Shown one piece after another: positions 27,445 to 36,464 of a stretch of 64,000 nt of DNA; positions within the stretch are counted from its first letter, which is position 1; the number at the start of each line of letters is the position of its first letter. The notes under the pieces are model-generated. The model saw only the letters and a program-made list of their open reading frames with translations, was not told the origin of the DNA and made no database searches. The stretch is from contig NZ_AZAC01000018.1 of the NCBI RefSeq assembly GCF_000931935.2, forward strand, positions 1-64,000, written 5' to 3'. This DNA comes from Dethiosulfatarculus sandiegensis. GTDB lineage: Bacteria; Desulfobacterota; Desulfarculia; Desulfarculales; Desulfarculaceae. Position numbers and translations under genes: made by a program.

Positions 27445-29844
27445 ATGCGAGCACCTTTACTGCCGCTTAGGGATATTGTTGTATTCCCGCACATGGTGGC
27501 CCCCTTGTTCGTGGGTAGAGACCGGTCCGTGGCTGCTTTGGAGCATGCCATGCGCCACGACAAGACGATTTTTTTAGCCACCCAGCGCGACGCCCGGGTG
27601 GACGACCCGGGCCCGGATGATATTTACACCATTGGAACCATCTCCACGGTTCTGCAGCTTTTAAGGCTGCCGGACGGCACCGTAAAGGCCCTTATCGAAG
27701 GCAAACGCAGGGCCAAGGTGGTTAGCTTCGTGGAAGAGGACGACCTCTTCCTGGTTGAGCTGGAGGAGTTGCACGAGGAGTTTGATCCGGACCTGGAGTC
27801 CGAGGCGCTGGTGCGTTCGGTGAACCAGGCCTTTGAACAATACTCCAAGCTGCATAAAAAAATACCGCAGGAAACCCTGCATTCGGTGGCCAGCATTGAT
27901 GACCCCAGCCAATTGGCCGACACAGTGGTGGGGCATCTTCCGATAAAGCTGGAAGACAAGCAGGAGCTGTTGGAGCTGGTCAATCCCAACAAGAGGATGT
28001 CCAGGCTTTATGAGCTTCTGCGTTCAGAGATAGAGATTCTCCAGTTGGAGCAGCGCATCAAGGGCCGGGTCAAACGCCAGATGGAAAAGACCCAGCGCGA
28101 GTACTATCTGAACGAGCAGATGCGCGCCATCCAAAAGGAGATGGGCGATAAAGACGACATCAAAAACGAGATCAAGGAGCTTGAGGAAAAGCTGGCCCAA
28201 AAGCGCATGCCCAGGGAAGCAGCCCAAAAGGTGCGCGCCGAGCTGAAAAAACTCAAGCTGATGTCGCCCATGAGCGCCGAGGCCACGGTGGTGAGAAACT
28301 ACGTGGACTGGCTAATGGCGTTGCCCTGGTATGAAAAAACCAGGGATATATTGGACTTGAAAGAGGCTAAAGATATTCTGGACCAGGACCACTACGGCCT
28401 TCAAAAACCCAAGGAGAGAATTCTTGAGTTTTTGGCTGTGCAGGCCCTGGTGCGCAAGATCAAAGGCCCCATCCTTTGCTTTGTGGGCCCTCCGGGCGTG
28501 GGCAAGACTTCTTTGGCCAGATCCATTGCCAGGGCCATGGGGCGGAAGTTTATCCGTCTTTCTTTAGGCGGGGTAAGGGACGAGGCCGAGATCAGGGGAC
28601 ACAGAAGAACCTATATCGGGGCCATGCCCGGCAAGATAGTGCAGTCCATGCGCCGCTCCGGCTCGGTGAACCCGGTATTCTGCCTGGATGAAGTGGATAA
28701 AATGTCCACTGATTTCAGGGGGGATCCTTCGGCCGCATTGCTGGAGGTCCTGGACCCTGAACAGAACTATGCTTTTAACGACCATTACCTGGATGTTGAC
28801 TACAACCTCTCCAGCGTGATGTTTATCACCACGGCCAACACCCTGTACTCCATTCCGGCCCCTTTGCAGGACCGTATGGAGATTATTCGCCTGCCCGGCT
28901 ATACCGAGCTGGAAAAGCTCTCCATAGCCCGTCAGTTCCTTTTGCCCAAACAGGCCAAGGCCAACGGGTTAAAGCTGGAACAGGTGCAGGTCAGCGATGC
29001 CGCCATCTTGGAGGTCATCCGCCGTTACACCAGGGAAGCCGGTGTGCGCAACCTGGAACGGGAAATGGCCGCCCTCTGCCGCAAGGCAGCTAAAAAGCTG
29101 GTCAGTGCAAACGACAGCGAGGGCACTGTACGCATTTCCCAGGGCTCTGTGCAGCAACATCTGGGTGTACCCAGGTTCCGTTACGGCCTGCCCGAGGAAA
29201 AAGACTATGTGGGCCTTACCAACGGCCTGGCCTGGACTGAAGTCGGCGGCGAGATCTTAACCACGGAAGTGGTCATCATGCCCGGCAAGGGTAAGTTGAC
29301 CGTGACCGGCCAATTGGGCGAGGTTATGCAGGAGTCTGCCCAGGCTGCGCTTTCTTACGTGCGCACCAGGGCCCAGGCCCTGGAGCTGCCCGAGGATTTT
29401 TACACCAGGGTGGATATACACATCCACGTGCCAGAAGGCGCCATCCCCAAAGACGGCCCTTCAGCCGGAATCACCCTCGCCACCTCCCTGGTCAGCGCCC
29501 TTACCAGACACCCGGTGCGGGCCGATGTGGCCATGACAGGTGAGATAACCTTAAGGGGCAGGGTGCTGCCCATAGGCGGGCTTAGAGAGAAGATTTTGGC
29601 AGCACATAGGGCCAGAATCGGCAAGGTCCTTATTCCCAAGGAAAATGAAAAGGACATCAAGGAGATCCCGACCAAGGTGCTCAAGGCTGTGGAACTGGTG
29701 CCGGTTGAGAGCATGGACCAGGTGCTGAAACAGGCCCTGGCAGTGGAAGACCCTGAAAAGATCTTCAAACCCGATGCCGCTCCCTTTTGTCTGAATTCAA
29801 AATCCAATGGTGAGGACGGTTCCAAAACTGTGGTGGCTCATTAA
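27445..29844 (+). CDS. lon: Lon protease (ATP-dependent serine protease La)
   Basis: 799 residues from the ATG at 27445, which has AGGGGACC upstream. A TTG-initiated extension of 31 residues lacks Lon similarity. The N-terminal LON substrate-binding domain starts at [13 protein letters not shown]. The AAA+ module has Walker [14 protein letters not shown] and FCLDEVDKM. The protease domain has the Ser-Lys dyad, with Ser in KDGPSAGIT and the lysine in [13 protein letters not shown]. It degrades misfolded and regulatory proteins. It follows clpX by 113 bases and ends in a strong hairpin. Confidence 0.96.
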   Translation: MRAPLLPLRDIVVFPHMVAPLFVGRDRSVAALEHAMRHDKTIFLATQRDARVDDPGPDDIYTIGTISTVLQLLRLPDGTVKALIEGKRRAKVVSFVEEDDLFLVELEELHEEFDPDLESEALVRSVNQAFEQYSKLHKKIPQETLHSVASIDDPSQLADTVVGHLPIKLEDKQELLELVNPNKRMSRLYELLRSEIEILQLEQRIKGRVKRQMEKTQREYYLNEQMRAIQKEMGDKDDIKNEIKELEEKLAQKRMPREAAQKVRAELKKLKLMSPMSAEATVVRNYVDWLMALPWYEKTRDILDLKEAKDILDQDHYGLQKPKERILEFLAVQALVRKIKGPILCFVGPPGVGKTSLARSIARAMGRKFIRLSLGGVRDEAEIRGHRRTYIGAMPGKIVQSMRRSGSVNPVFCLDEVDKMSTDFRGDPSAALLEVLDPEQNYAFNDHYLDVDYNLSSVMFITTANTLYSIPAPLQDRMEIIRLPGYTELEKLSIARQFLLPKQAKANGLKLEQVQVSDAAILEVIRRYTREAGVRNLEREMAALCRKAAKKLVSANDSEGTVRISQGSVQQHLGVPRFRYGLPEEKDYVGLTNGLAWTEVGGEILTTEVVIMPGKGKLTVTGQLGEVMQESAQAALSYVRTRAQALELPEDFYTRVDIHIHVPEGAIPKDGPSAGITLATSLVSALTRHPVRADVAMTGEITLRGRVLPIGGLREKILAAHRARIGKVLIPKENEKDIKEIPTKVLKAVELVPVESMDQVLKQALAVEDPEKIFKPDAAPFCLNSKSNGEDGSKTVVAH

Positions 29845-29899
29845 GCTTCCGCCTCTTGACACAAGGCCAATGCCTTGATAAATAGAGTGCCGTACAAAG

Positions 29900-29936
29900 G
29901 TTGTCGCCCCTGACCACCTTGGTCAGGGGCGACAAC
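29900..29936 (+). terminator. Perfect 16-bp hairpin after lon
   Basis: The arms 29900-29915 and 29921-29936 are perfectly complementary with a 5-base loop (ACCTT). The following bases are TTCTTAAG, so the T-run is poor. It ends only 7 bases before tRNA-Val and may also separate the lon transcript from the tRNA or help process it. Confidence 0.7.
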
Positions 29937-29943
29937 TTCTTAA

Positions 29944-30019
29944 GGGCGGGTAGCTCAGTTGGGAGAGCATCGGCCTTACAAGCCGGGGGTCGCAGGTTCA
30001 AGCCCTGTCCCGCCTACCA
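29944..30019 (+). tRNA. tRNA-Val (anticodon TAC)
   Basis: 76 bases with CCA encoded. The acceptor stem GGGCGGG pairs with CCCGCCT, with a G-U first pair. The anticodon stem TCGGC/GCCGG encloses the loop CTTACAA, giving anticodon TAC. The T arm is GCAGG TTCAAGC CCTGT. All four arms fold. Confidence 0.96.
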
Positions 30020-30033
30020 ATAAAAATTAAAAT

Positions 30034-30064
30034 CGGTCGGGTCTTTTGCCCCGGCCGTTTTTAT
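30034..30064 (+). terminator. Intrinsic terminator after tRNA-Val
   Basis: CGGTCGGG (30034-30041) pairs with CCCGGCCG (30050-30057), followed by TTTTTATTT. Confidence 0.8.
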
Positions 30065-30638
30065 TTGCCCCCAGCCCAATAGGTGTATTTCTCAAGATTC
30101 CCGGACCTATGCAGATTTGAAAAACTTCCTGCAAACAATCCGAAGGGTCCAGCCTCCCCTCTTTGAATGCTTCACTCCGGGGAAGGCTCATAAAGAGGCG
30201 GGGCAGACTTGCCTGCGCTCCTTTGAGCCCGAACTTTTTTTCCTCTCTCTTTCATGTTTTCAGAGTTCTGATTTCCCGTTTATACGCCTCCCTGGATTCA
30301 TTTTTTTCATCCGGGGGCTGTTCAAGGATCTGGCATCTGACACTATGACCTTTTGCATGCCTGAAGACATGCAAAAGCTTCTGTTGGTCAAAGCTGTTTT
30401 GGGGAAAATCAATTTTAAAAAACAGACTGTCAAAAGAGGCTTAAGCGGGATTTAATCCCGGCTTGGTTTGTTGTGTAAGGGTTGGCCAGGGTGAAATTTA
30501 CCCTGTAAAAGGGCCTAATCCCCTCGTACCCCCCCTTTATCCGGTAGATGGGGAAATGGATAAGGGTGGTCTAAAATCAGTCCTTAAAAGATATGTTACA
30601 GAAAAAAGTGTAGATAGCTCTTTTTGGGCTTTTTGGGG
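30065..30638. other. Intergenic region between tRNA-Val and tRNA-Asp
   Basis: Nearly 600 bases without a supported gene. The open frames here have no ribosome site or family similarity and are rich in Phe, Leu and Ser, as noncoding frames often are. It contains a 10-bp perfect palindrome (30350-30377) and a second inverted repeat near 30440-30462 (AAGCGGGATT and AATCCCGGCTT). Confidence 0.45.
30350..30377. repeat. Perfect 10-bp inverted repeat
   Basis: CTTTTGCATG and CATGCAAAAG are separated by 8 bases. There is no T-run, and no gene starts nearby. It could be an operator or RNA hairpin; its role is unknown. Confidence 0.5.
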
Positions 30639-30639
30639 C

Positions 30640-30668
30640 TTGCCAAACTGCAAAAAAGACGGTAAATA
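30640..30668 (+). promoter_or_regulatory. tRNA-Asp promoter, copy 1
   Basis: TTGCCA and TAAATA are 17 bases apart, 42 bases before the tRNA. The same boxes and spacing recur before the tRNA-Asp at 45764, which supports function. Confidence 0.65.
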
Positions 30669-30710
30669 TTGCCCCACCGATCGCGACAGCGATAAACTGA
30701 ATAATGATGC

Positions 30711-30789
<79 letters not shown>

Positions 30790-30800
30790 CAGATATCAAA

Positions 30801-30831
30801 AGAGCCAGCAATATTTGCTGGCTCTTTTTTT
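30801..30831 (+). terminator. Intrinsic terminator after tRNA-Asp copy 1
   Basis: AGAGCCAGCA (30801-30810) pairs with TGCTGGCTCT (30816-30825), followed by a run of six T. Confidence 0.9.
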
Positions 30832-30973
30832 CGTCCGGCTCAACTGAAAGGCCTGATAGCTATCGGCGTCAGCCCCCACTTCGGATAGAGCGCCGCGGCC
30901 GGCAGTACTGAGGCCAGCAGACCGTCTTGATCCAATCCCTTTTCTTGTACCTGGGAATTTGGTGGCCGGGTGG

Positions 30974-31678
30974 CTATACCCCGACCCATGGCGCAAGGAT
31001 GAAGTAGAGTCCCAGAAAAGCTATGCCCACCCCGGCGGCTCGCTTGAACCAGAGGCTTCCCCGTTGAAACGATCCATTTTCCAAAAGATTGCTCACCGCC
31101 GCTGTAGAGCTTCCAGCAAAGGCAATGGGCAGGGAATGCCCAATACCAAAGAGCAGGATCAATATGATGCCGGTAACGATGTCGTTTTGTACGGTGATAA
31201 TAGCTAATATGGGGGCTATAAACCCGAAAGTGCAGGAGCCGGAAAGCACTCCGTAAGCCAAACCCAGAACAAAAGCTCCGCCCACTCCTTTAACCTTAAG
31301 ACGGCTCATCAGGCTGCCTGACATGGAGCAGACTTGTACGCCCAGCATGTCCAAGGCCACCCAGATAAGCACCGCCCCCACCAGTATGGTCCACCATGAA
31401 CCAATCTCTCCCAACATCAAACCCAACAGGGAGCAGATGACCCCCACCAGGGCGATGGTAAGGAAGAGACCGCCGGTAAAGGCAAAGGCATAAGTGGCGG
31501 CGCTTTTAGGATTAACTGCCTTTTCCTGTCCTGCCACGTAAGTAACCATGAGAGGTATTGAGGCCATGTGGCAGGGGCTTAAGGCCACGCTGACCATTCC
31601 CCACAAAAAGGCGCCAAGCATGGCGATCAAGCTTCCGGAAGATGTCCAGCTGTTAACTGTGATGAAAAAAGAATCCAT
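30974..31678 (-). CDS. CcdA/DsbD-type transmembrane thiol-electron carrier
   Basis: 234 residues from the ATG at 31678. There are six or so hydrophobic helices, and the conserved cysteine pair of the family appears as ALSPCHMASIPLM near the N-terminus and LSGSCTFGFIAPIL near residue 155. The family carries reducing equivalents from cytoplasmic thioredoxin across the inner membrane. The gene follows a secreted thioredoxin by 30 bases in a minus-strand cluster, so it probably keeps that protein reduced. A TTG six codons upstream is an alternative start. Confidence 0.87.
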   Translation of the reverse strand: MDSFFITVNSWTSSGSLIAMLGAFLWGMVSVALSPCHMASIPLMVTYVAGQEKAVNPKSAATYAFAFTGGLFLTIALVGVICSLLGLMLGEIGSWWTILVGAVLIWVALDMLGVQVCSMSGSLMSRLKVKGVGGAFVLGLAYGVLSGSCTFGFIAPILAIITVQNDIVTGIILILLFGIGHSLPIAFAGSSTAAVSNLLENGSFQRGSLWFKRAAGVGIAFLGLYFILAPWVGV

Positions 31679-31708
31679 CTTTAATCTTTCTCGCAATCAA
31701 CTAGTGGA

Positions 31709-32092
31709 TCAATTGAGGGTGACTCCCATTTTTTCCAGGTAAGACACCATTTTTTCCTTGTCCATGAATCCAAGGTGTCGAAATTGCTCTTTACCGTTTT
31801 TATCAAAGAAAATCTGGGTGGGAATGCCCTTGAGTTTGAACCTGTCCACCTGTGAACGGTCCTTCCAAACATCTATGAAAGCGATGACTGCCTTGCCGTT
31901 ATATTCTTCACGCACCTCTTTTATAATTGGAGCCATCATTTTGCACGGAATGCACTTGTCGGCTCCTAAATCAATCATGGTAACCATGCCTTTCACTGGC
32001 AATTGGTTGGCATCATGAGGCATTTCCGCCGAACTTACTATTGCCGACAATAGAACCAAGGCGATAGAAAAAACCAGAGATATTCTTTTCAC
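31709..32092 (-). CDS. Exported thioredoxin-family protein
   Basis: 127 residues. A signal peptide spans about residues 1-22 (MKRISLVFSIALVLLSAIVSS, cut near AEM). The thioredoxin fold has an active site DKCIPCKMM (CIPC) and the cis-proline in LKGIPTQIFF. It is expected in the periplasm, paired with the CcdA-type carrier encoded 30 bases downstream, forming a thiol-disulfide relay for the cluster. Confidence 0.9.
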   Translation of the reverse strand: MKRISLVFSIALVLLSAIVSSAEMPHDANQLPVKGMVTMIDLGADKCIPCKMMAPIIKEVREEYNGKAVIAFIDVWKDRSQVDRFKLKGIPTQIFFDKNGKEQFRHLGFMDKEKMVSYLEKMGVTLN

Positions 32093-32266
32093 CTCAACTA
32101 CTCCTCTTCGAATTTAAATGTTTTAGTGTTTATCCATCATTAACCCGGCGGCTGGAGGTATTGCAGGTAAAGCAGTGTTTTCAATAAAATGGATTACCAA
32201 AACCAGCTAATAGTTGATTCAGGATTTGCAACTCACATGGCAGACCCCGGTTGGGGTCTCCACAGC

Positions 32267-32468
32267 TCAAGGTAAATATTTCCGCTTCGGCTTCAAAGCC
32301 ACGTTCAGCATCGAGGTTAATACCGGCGCTTCCATCAAGGGCCCGATCACCGCCGCGGAAAGCCTGCCCTGAGTCGATGCCGTTTTTACGGCCATCTGGC
32401 GCATATAGTGTTCCACGATCTGACTGCGGGCGTCGTTCCCGGGTGTAAACAAATAAGACTTGGGGCAT
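32267..32468 (-). pseudogene. Frameshifted arsC/acr3 remnant
   Basis: Two recognisable pieces are joined. From 32468, MPQVLFVYT followed after a one-base shift by GNDARSQIVEHYMR resembles the start of ArsC or a low-molecular-weight phosphatase, with the catalytic Cys replaced by Tyr. It continues into AAVIGPLMEAPVL and LNVALKPKRKYLP, which match the C-terminal end of the ACR3 arsenite exporter. I infer an arsC-acr3 pair collapsed by an internal deletion plus a frameshift. Both matches are by eye. Confidence 0.55.
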
Positions 32469-32554
32469 GATCCGTCTGCTATAAGGCACAGGGGCGCTAA
32501 AACTGCTCAGTCTCATGGAGGCAATAGCAAGGTCAAATGCCAGTGGCTTTTTAA

Positions 32555-33085
32555 TCACAACTGCGGGTCGGCAAAGAATCGGTTTAAATAGGCGTCCAAG
32601 CATGAAGCCTGCTCCTGGGCCAGCTCGGGACAGTCTCCGGCTTCCTTTCCCCCTTCGGCGGCCTGAGCGGCAAAAACCATACAGGTGGGCTGGCCACACT
32701 TTTTACAATTGGTCTTGGGGAGCATTTTCAGGATTTCAAAGACCTGGGGGCGCGGCATACCCGTATAGCAGGGCTCGATATTTTCCCGGTTCTCCCAGGC
32801 CTGGTTAATCTCCCGTTTTAACCATTTGAGAATTTTGTCCGCTTCCGCCTCGTTTTTGAGGGCGTTTACCGCGATCAACCGGGGATGGACGGTTATGATT
32901 TTTCCCTGCGTCCGGAAGGTGACACTGGGTGGTTCTCTGGTGTATTCATAGCCTCCCAATTCAGCGTTCAAAAATGGCAATGCCTCCCCCACATCCTGAT
33001 CCAGATGCGCAAAACAGTGCAGGGACTGGAAATTGGGATTGCATTCGGGCCTAAAAATTTCCTTGCGGTAACTTTCCAGAAGCAT
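32555..33085 (-). CDS. Fe-S cluster domain protein
   Basis: 176 residues. The C-terminal part has the 4Fe-4S domain signature TNCKKCGQPTCMVFAAQAA followed by a fourth cysteine in GDCPEL, as in CO-dehydrogenase/acetyl-CoA synthase gamma-type and Rnf-type Fe-S domains. The N-terminal 110 residues carry no motif I recognise. There is no signal peptide. It lies between the arsC/acr3 remnant and the DGC gene, suggesting a redox role in this cluster. Confidence 0.78.
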   Translation of the reverse strand: MLLESYRKEIFRPECNPNFQSLHCFAHLDQDVGEALPFLNAELGGYEYTREPPSVTFRTQGKIITVHPRLIAVNALKNEAEADKILKWLKREINQAWENRENIEPCYTGMPRPQVFEILKMLPKTNCKKCGQPTCMVFAAQAAEGGKEAGDCPELAQEQASCLDAYLNRFFADPQL

Positions 33086-33179
33086 AAATACTTTCCAGAT
33101 AGGTTAAACGACGTATGACGCTTCGCACCGCCTTTCTTTGCGCAGGCGGTGTTCTCCATGCAGCGCTTCCCCCGCGGTC

Positions 33180-33638
33180 CTAACAGCAGCAGCAGCCGCT
33201 TTGTCCGGCTGGTTCGGGTCCGCCTTGGGAGGATGCCGCATTTTTTATCAGCTCTTTAACCCTATCAATGTCATCCCGTTTAAGGTTGAAATCCTTGTTT
33301 TTGTCGATCCCCTCCCGGCTCAGAACAACATATCCCCGTAGCGGAATCTCGGCGTTTTTGAAGATGGCTTTGGCGCATCCCACCTCGCAACCATCCAGCA
33401 CCACCATGCGCTGAACGTCCTTGGCTGATTGCACGAAACCTGACAGATTGCCGCCGATGCCGGCCAGGCAAAATATCTTGCCAAAGCCCTCCCGGGTCAG
33501 CTCCACACAGGCCTGGTTGGCCAGCTGCCCCACATTGGAGCCGCCTGAGCAGGAAAGCAGCATCACATTCCCATCAGGCGTGCAACAGTTCCCTTTGTGC
33601 GTGGTCTGGACATTGGCATCACAGCAACAATCAGACAT
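33180..33638 (-). CDS. DGC-domain (putative zinc-binding) protein
   Basis: 152 residues, very cysteine-rich at both ends (MSDCCCD and GCCCC). The core has LLSCSGGSNVGQLANQA and VLDGCEVGCAKAI, the D-G-C motif that names the family, whose members are predicted to bind zinc or Fe-S. It is found beside permeases and small thioredoxins in metal or metalloid clusters, as here. The biochemical function is unknown. Confidence 0.85.
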   Translation of the reverse strand: MSDCCCDANVQTTHKGNCCTPDGNVMLLSCSGGSNVGQLANQACVELTREGFGKIFCLAGIGGNLSGFVQSAKDVQRMVVLDGCEVGCAKAIFKNAEIPLRGYVVLSREGIDKNKDFNLKRDDIDRVKELIKNAASSQGGPEPAGQSGCCCC

Positions 33639-33677
33639 TTCGCTCTCCTTTTTTATTTAAACCCGCGATAGATACCC

Positions 33678-33911
33678 CTATTTGGCCAACCAGGATTTGA
33701 CCTGATCCTTACTGGGCACTTTACCCACCACCTTGACGTCTCCGTCGATGATCACAGCCGGGGTGCCGAAGACACCGGCAGCGGCGATTTCCATGGTGTT
33801 GGTTACCTTTTCGACCTCCGCCTCGATTCCGGCTTCGGCCACTGCTTCCTTAACTACTTCTTCCGTCTTCTTGCACTTGGCGCAACCAGGACCCAGTACC
33901 TTGATTTGCAT
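33678..33911 (-). CDS. Small thioredoxin (TM0996/MTH895 type)
   Basis: 77 residues. The fold starts at MQIKVLGPGCAKCKKTEEVV, with a CAKC redox pair, and has the cis-proline in GVFGTPAVIIDGDVKVVGKV. These minimal glutaredoxin-like proteins are cytoplasmic and cluster with permease and ArsR genes. The ATG at 33911 has AGGAGAACAATT upstream. Confidence 0.93.
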   Translation of the reverse strand: MQIKVLGPGCAKCKKTEEVVKEAVAEAGIEAEVEKVTNTMEIAAAGVFGTPAVIIDGDVKVVGKVPSKDQVKSWLAK

Positions 33912-33950
33912 AATTGTTCTCCTTTGGTCTTATTGTTTGCCGATCACTTG

Positions 33951-34313
33951 CTAAGCCGCCTCCGGAATCAAATCAGGAGGAATTGCTTCGTAGGTTTTTC
34001 CTTGATGCCAAATGGTTTGGCACAGGGTGCGCAGGCCCGGTAAATTCTTGCAGGAAGAACAGCAAATCTCCGACTTGGCGGCCTGCGGTAAAATTTTTTC
34101 CAAGGGCTTTCCGTTCAGTAAAACTTGGTTGGATTCAATAAATCCCTTTTTCGTCAAGAGGGTTCCCTTGAGCGTGACCGTCCATCCCCGTGGCCTAAAT
34201 TCACCGTCCAATTCTTCAACAGCCCGTGGCACCTTTTCTTTGCTGTGCGCGCAACGCTCACAGGTCCGTCCGTCTTTGTCCAGGTGTTTCCACTCTGTTT
34301 TCAGCCGTTTTAT
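33951..34313 (-). CDS. DUF2703 family protein with an apparent ATA start
   Basis: 120 residues if read from the ATA at 34313. The sequence RLKTEWKHLDKDGRTCERC continues into SNQVLLNGKPLEKIL and SEICCSSCKNLPG, then YEAIPPDLI, the DUF2703 pattern with two CxxC pairs. No ATG, GTG or TTG occurs in frame between the upstream stop (34352-34350) and the first CxxC; the first such codon, a GTG at 34232, would remove that pair. A GGAG lies nine bases before the ATA. Either the start is noncanonical or the start codon has mutated. Function is unknown; members sit in metal-resistance and thioredoxin clusters. Confidence 0.72.
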   Translation of the reverse strand: MKRLKTEWKHLDKDGRTCERCAHSKEKVPRAVEELDGEFRPRGWTVTLKGTLLTKKGFIESNQVLLNGKPLEKILPQAAKSEICCSSCKNLPGLRTLCQTIWHQGKTYEAIPPDLIPEAA

Positions 34314-34349
34314 TGGCCGGATCTCCAGACGATTGATGAATCCATCACT

Positions 34350-34829
34350 CTATTGTAGTAATCTTCTGATTTCCCGCTCGCTGGGAACCTTGCCCGTTGA
34401 AACCACTTTGCCGTTTATGATCAAACCCGGGGTAACCAATACACCGGTTGCGGCGATGGCATTGGCCTCTGTGATCTTGACCAGGTCAGCTTCCTCCCCG
34501 AGTTCGGTCAGCACCTTCATCACCCGTCCAAAAAGTTGATCGCAACGGGGGCAGCCCGGACCCACGACTCTGATCTCCAGACCTCCATCGGAACCCGCTT
34601 TATAGGGCTGCCCCAACGTTTTACGAAACTCACGTACAAAGGCGGAGGAATATTCATCCCGGGCCGAAGATGGGATGTAATTACGCTTTTCCATACGATT
34701 TAGCATCTCTGCCGCCACCTCCTGGTCGGAGCGGTCGGCGTATTCCGCTTTCATGTCAGTGATGACTTGGTCGAGTTTTTTGATTCCTATGGATATGCCA
34801 CCTACGTTTATTTTCTTAATGTCGTCCAT
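34350..34829 (-). CDS. Thioredoxin-like protein with an N-terminal helical extension
   Basis: 159 residues from the ATG at 34829, which has GGAGAAGGC upstream. Residues 1-75 (MDDIKKINVGGISIGIKKLD onward) form a small helical domain seen fused to or near such thioredoxins. Residues about 80-159 are a TM0996-type thioredoxin with GPGCPRCDQLF (CPRC) and VLVTPGLIINGKVVSTGKVP. It is probably the redox partner of the permease encoded just upstream, whose end lies 28 bases away. Confidence 0.88.
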   Translation of the reverse strand: MDDIKKINVGGISIGIKKLDQVITDMKAEYADRSDQEVAAEMLNRMEKRNYIPSSARDEYSSAFVREFRKTLGQPYKAGSDGGLEIRVVGPGCPRCDQLFGRVMKVLTELGEEADLVKITEANAIAATGVLVTPGLIINGKVVSTGKVPSEREIRRLLQ

Positions 34830-34857
34830 AATGCCTTCTCCACAGGTAAGAATCGCT

Positions 34858-36030
34858 TCAGGCAAAGACCGAACCATAAATAAGTCCGGCAATGGTGGAC
34901 AGCACCACGATGATGGAGCAGAACACCACTGTCTTTTTCCAGCCCATGACCCCGCCTATGACCAGCATATTGGGCAGGGAAAGTGCCGGTCCGGCCAGCA
35001 GCAGGGCGAGGGCGGGGCCCTTACCCATGCCTGCTCCGATAAGTCCCTGCAAAATGGGGATCTCGGTCAGGGTGGCGAAGTACATCAGGGCCCCGGCCAG
35101 CGAGGCGAAGAGGTTGGACCACAGGGAGTTTCCTCCCAGGGCGGCCTGAATCCATTGTTCGGGGATCAGGGCGGCATGGCCCGGTCGCCCCAGCATGAAG
35201 CCCGCCACCAGCACACCCGCTCCCAGAAGCGGGAAAATTTGCTTCATGAAGCCCCAAGTGGACTGAACCCAGTCCACCCGCTCGTCTTTGATAAACCAAT
35301 TTTTGAGCATGAAGCCCAGGATTACCAGAAGGCCCGCGGTCAGGTACCACTTGGCCGAGAATATGGCTTGCCACAGACCGGCCTCTCCATCTGCCGGCCG
35401 GGCAAAAGCCGCGAAGACCAGGATCAGCACCAGGGTGAGCATGAATAAGGCCTCCTGAACCAGGGTGCGTCCCTTTCCGTCTTCATCCGGCAGGTAGATC
35501 TCTCCGGCAGCGCGTTCGGCGTCGTCCTTGCGGAAGATGAAGGCCATTAGCAAGCCGGTTATGATCGCGAAGATGACGGCCCCTATAGCCCGGGCCAGAC
35601 CCAATTCCCACCCCAGGATGCGTGCGGTGAGCACAATGGCCAGCACGTTAATGGCCGGACCGGAGTAAAGAAAGGCCGTTGCCGGTCCAATGCCCGCACC
35701 CCGGGAGTAGATGCCCGCGAATAAAGGAAGCACCGTACAGGAGCAGACCGCCAGCACCGTACCTGAAACAGAGGCCACGGTATAGGATAGGATCTTCTTG
35801 GCCTTGGCTCCGAAATACTTGAGTACAGAGGCCTGGCTGACGAAAACCGCAATGGCTCCGGCGATGAAAAAGGCCGGGATCAGGCAAGTGAGCACGTGCT
35901 CCCTTGCGTATTCCTGCAGCATCATGAAGGCCTCTAGGCCGGATTGGCGGATAACTTCGCTGTTCCAGGGCATATAGTAGGCTGCCGCGAAGACCGCGAG
36001 AATCATCAGGAGCTTGTATCGTTCCTTCAT
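34858..36030 (-). CDS. DUF318-family permease (ArsP-like)
   Basis: 390 residues with about 8-10 hydrophobic helices. The signature VCSCTVLPLFAGIYSRGAGI followed by GPATAFLYSGPAINVLA identifies the PF03773 permease family, which includes ArsP (organoarsenical efflux) and metal-efflux members. A paired second half contains LLAGPALSLPNMLVIGG. The ArsR-type gene overlaps its start by 4 bases (ATGA), implying metalloid or metal control. The substrate cannot be told from sequence. Confidence 0.88.
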   Translation of the reverse strand: MKERYKLLMILAVFAAAYYMPWNSEVIRQSGLEAFMMLQEYAREHVLTCLIPAFFIAGAIAVFVSQASVLKYFGAKAKKILSYTVASVSGTVLAVCSCTVLPLFAGIYSRGAGIGPATAFLYSGPAINVLAIVLTARILGWELGLARAIGAVIFAIITGLLMAFIFRKDDAERAAGEIYLPDEDGKGRTLVQEALFMLTLVLILVFAAFARPADGEAGLWQAIFSAKWYLTAGLLVILGFMLKNWFIKDERVDWVQSTWGFMKQIFPLLGAGVLVAGFMLGRPGHAALIPEQWIQAALGGNSLWSNLFASLAGALMYFATLTEIPILQGLIGAGMGKGPALALLLAGPALSLPNMLVIGGVMGWKKTVVFCSIIVVLSTIAGLIYGSVFA

Positions 36031-36404
36031 TTTAAATTCCTCCTCAAGCTTGTTCCTGAAGTTGCGGCCGGGCTTTTTGTATTTGTCCGGTCGTGTTTTA
36101 GCTGGTTTGATAAAGTGTCGGCGTAATAAAGTAAATCAAACGCGCACCTGATTACGCAGATGATAAAAAGGGGTTGCCCCTCCTTGTTGCAGTCAATGGG
36201 GCATGCGTTTTTCATGCTCAACAGATGACGTAACATCGTGGATTTGTGGCAACCGACCATTTCGTTCAAATCTCCCACGCTTGATTTCCCACTTGAAAGC
36301 CGCCCAAGTATCATCAGCCAGCCGGAATGGGCCAGGGTTCGTACAATCACCGCCGGAGCCTCCAGGCCATGTAGTTTACGGCTACCGGTGGGATAGGCTC
36401 GCAT
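36027..36404 (-). CDS. Divergent ArsR-type repressor
   Basis: 125 residues. The winged helix is recognisable: RTLAHSGWLMILGRLSSG, DLNEMVGCHKSTMLRHLLSM and a beta-hairpin with NKEGQPLFI. The usual metal-binding cysteines in helix 3 are replaced (GKSSVGDL), so it may be relaxed, may sense another signal, or may be decaying. It is translationally coupled to the permease by an ATGA overlap. An operator-like 16-mer lies upstream at 36465-36480. Confidence 0.68.
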   Translation of the reverse strand: MRAYPTGSRKLHGLEAPAVIVRTLAHSGWLMILGRLSSGKSSVGDLNEMVGCHKSTMLRHLLSMKNACPIDCNKEGQPLFIICVIRCAFDLLYYADTLSNQLKHDRTNTKSPAATSGTSLRRNLK

Positions 36405-36464
36405 CTCAGTTGCTGTTCCGTTCGAAGCGTCTTAAGTTACTTTTTATTACTAGTTAATGCATAT

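Noticed and set aside
30117..30455. 112-codon frame between the two tRNA genes
   Set aside because: No ribosome site, composition typical of noncoding frames, and it runs through a palindrome.
32181..32699. 172-codon minus-strand frame upstream of the thioredoxin
   Set aside because: It overlaps the Fe-S gene in another frame and only its middle (PQVLFVYT) is protein-like; this part is explained by the arsC/acr3 remnant.
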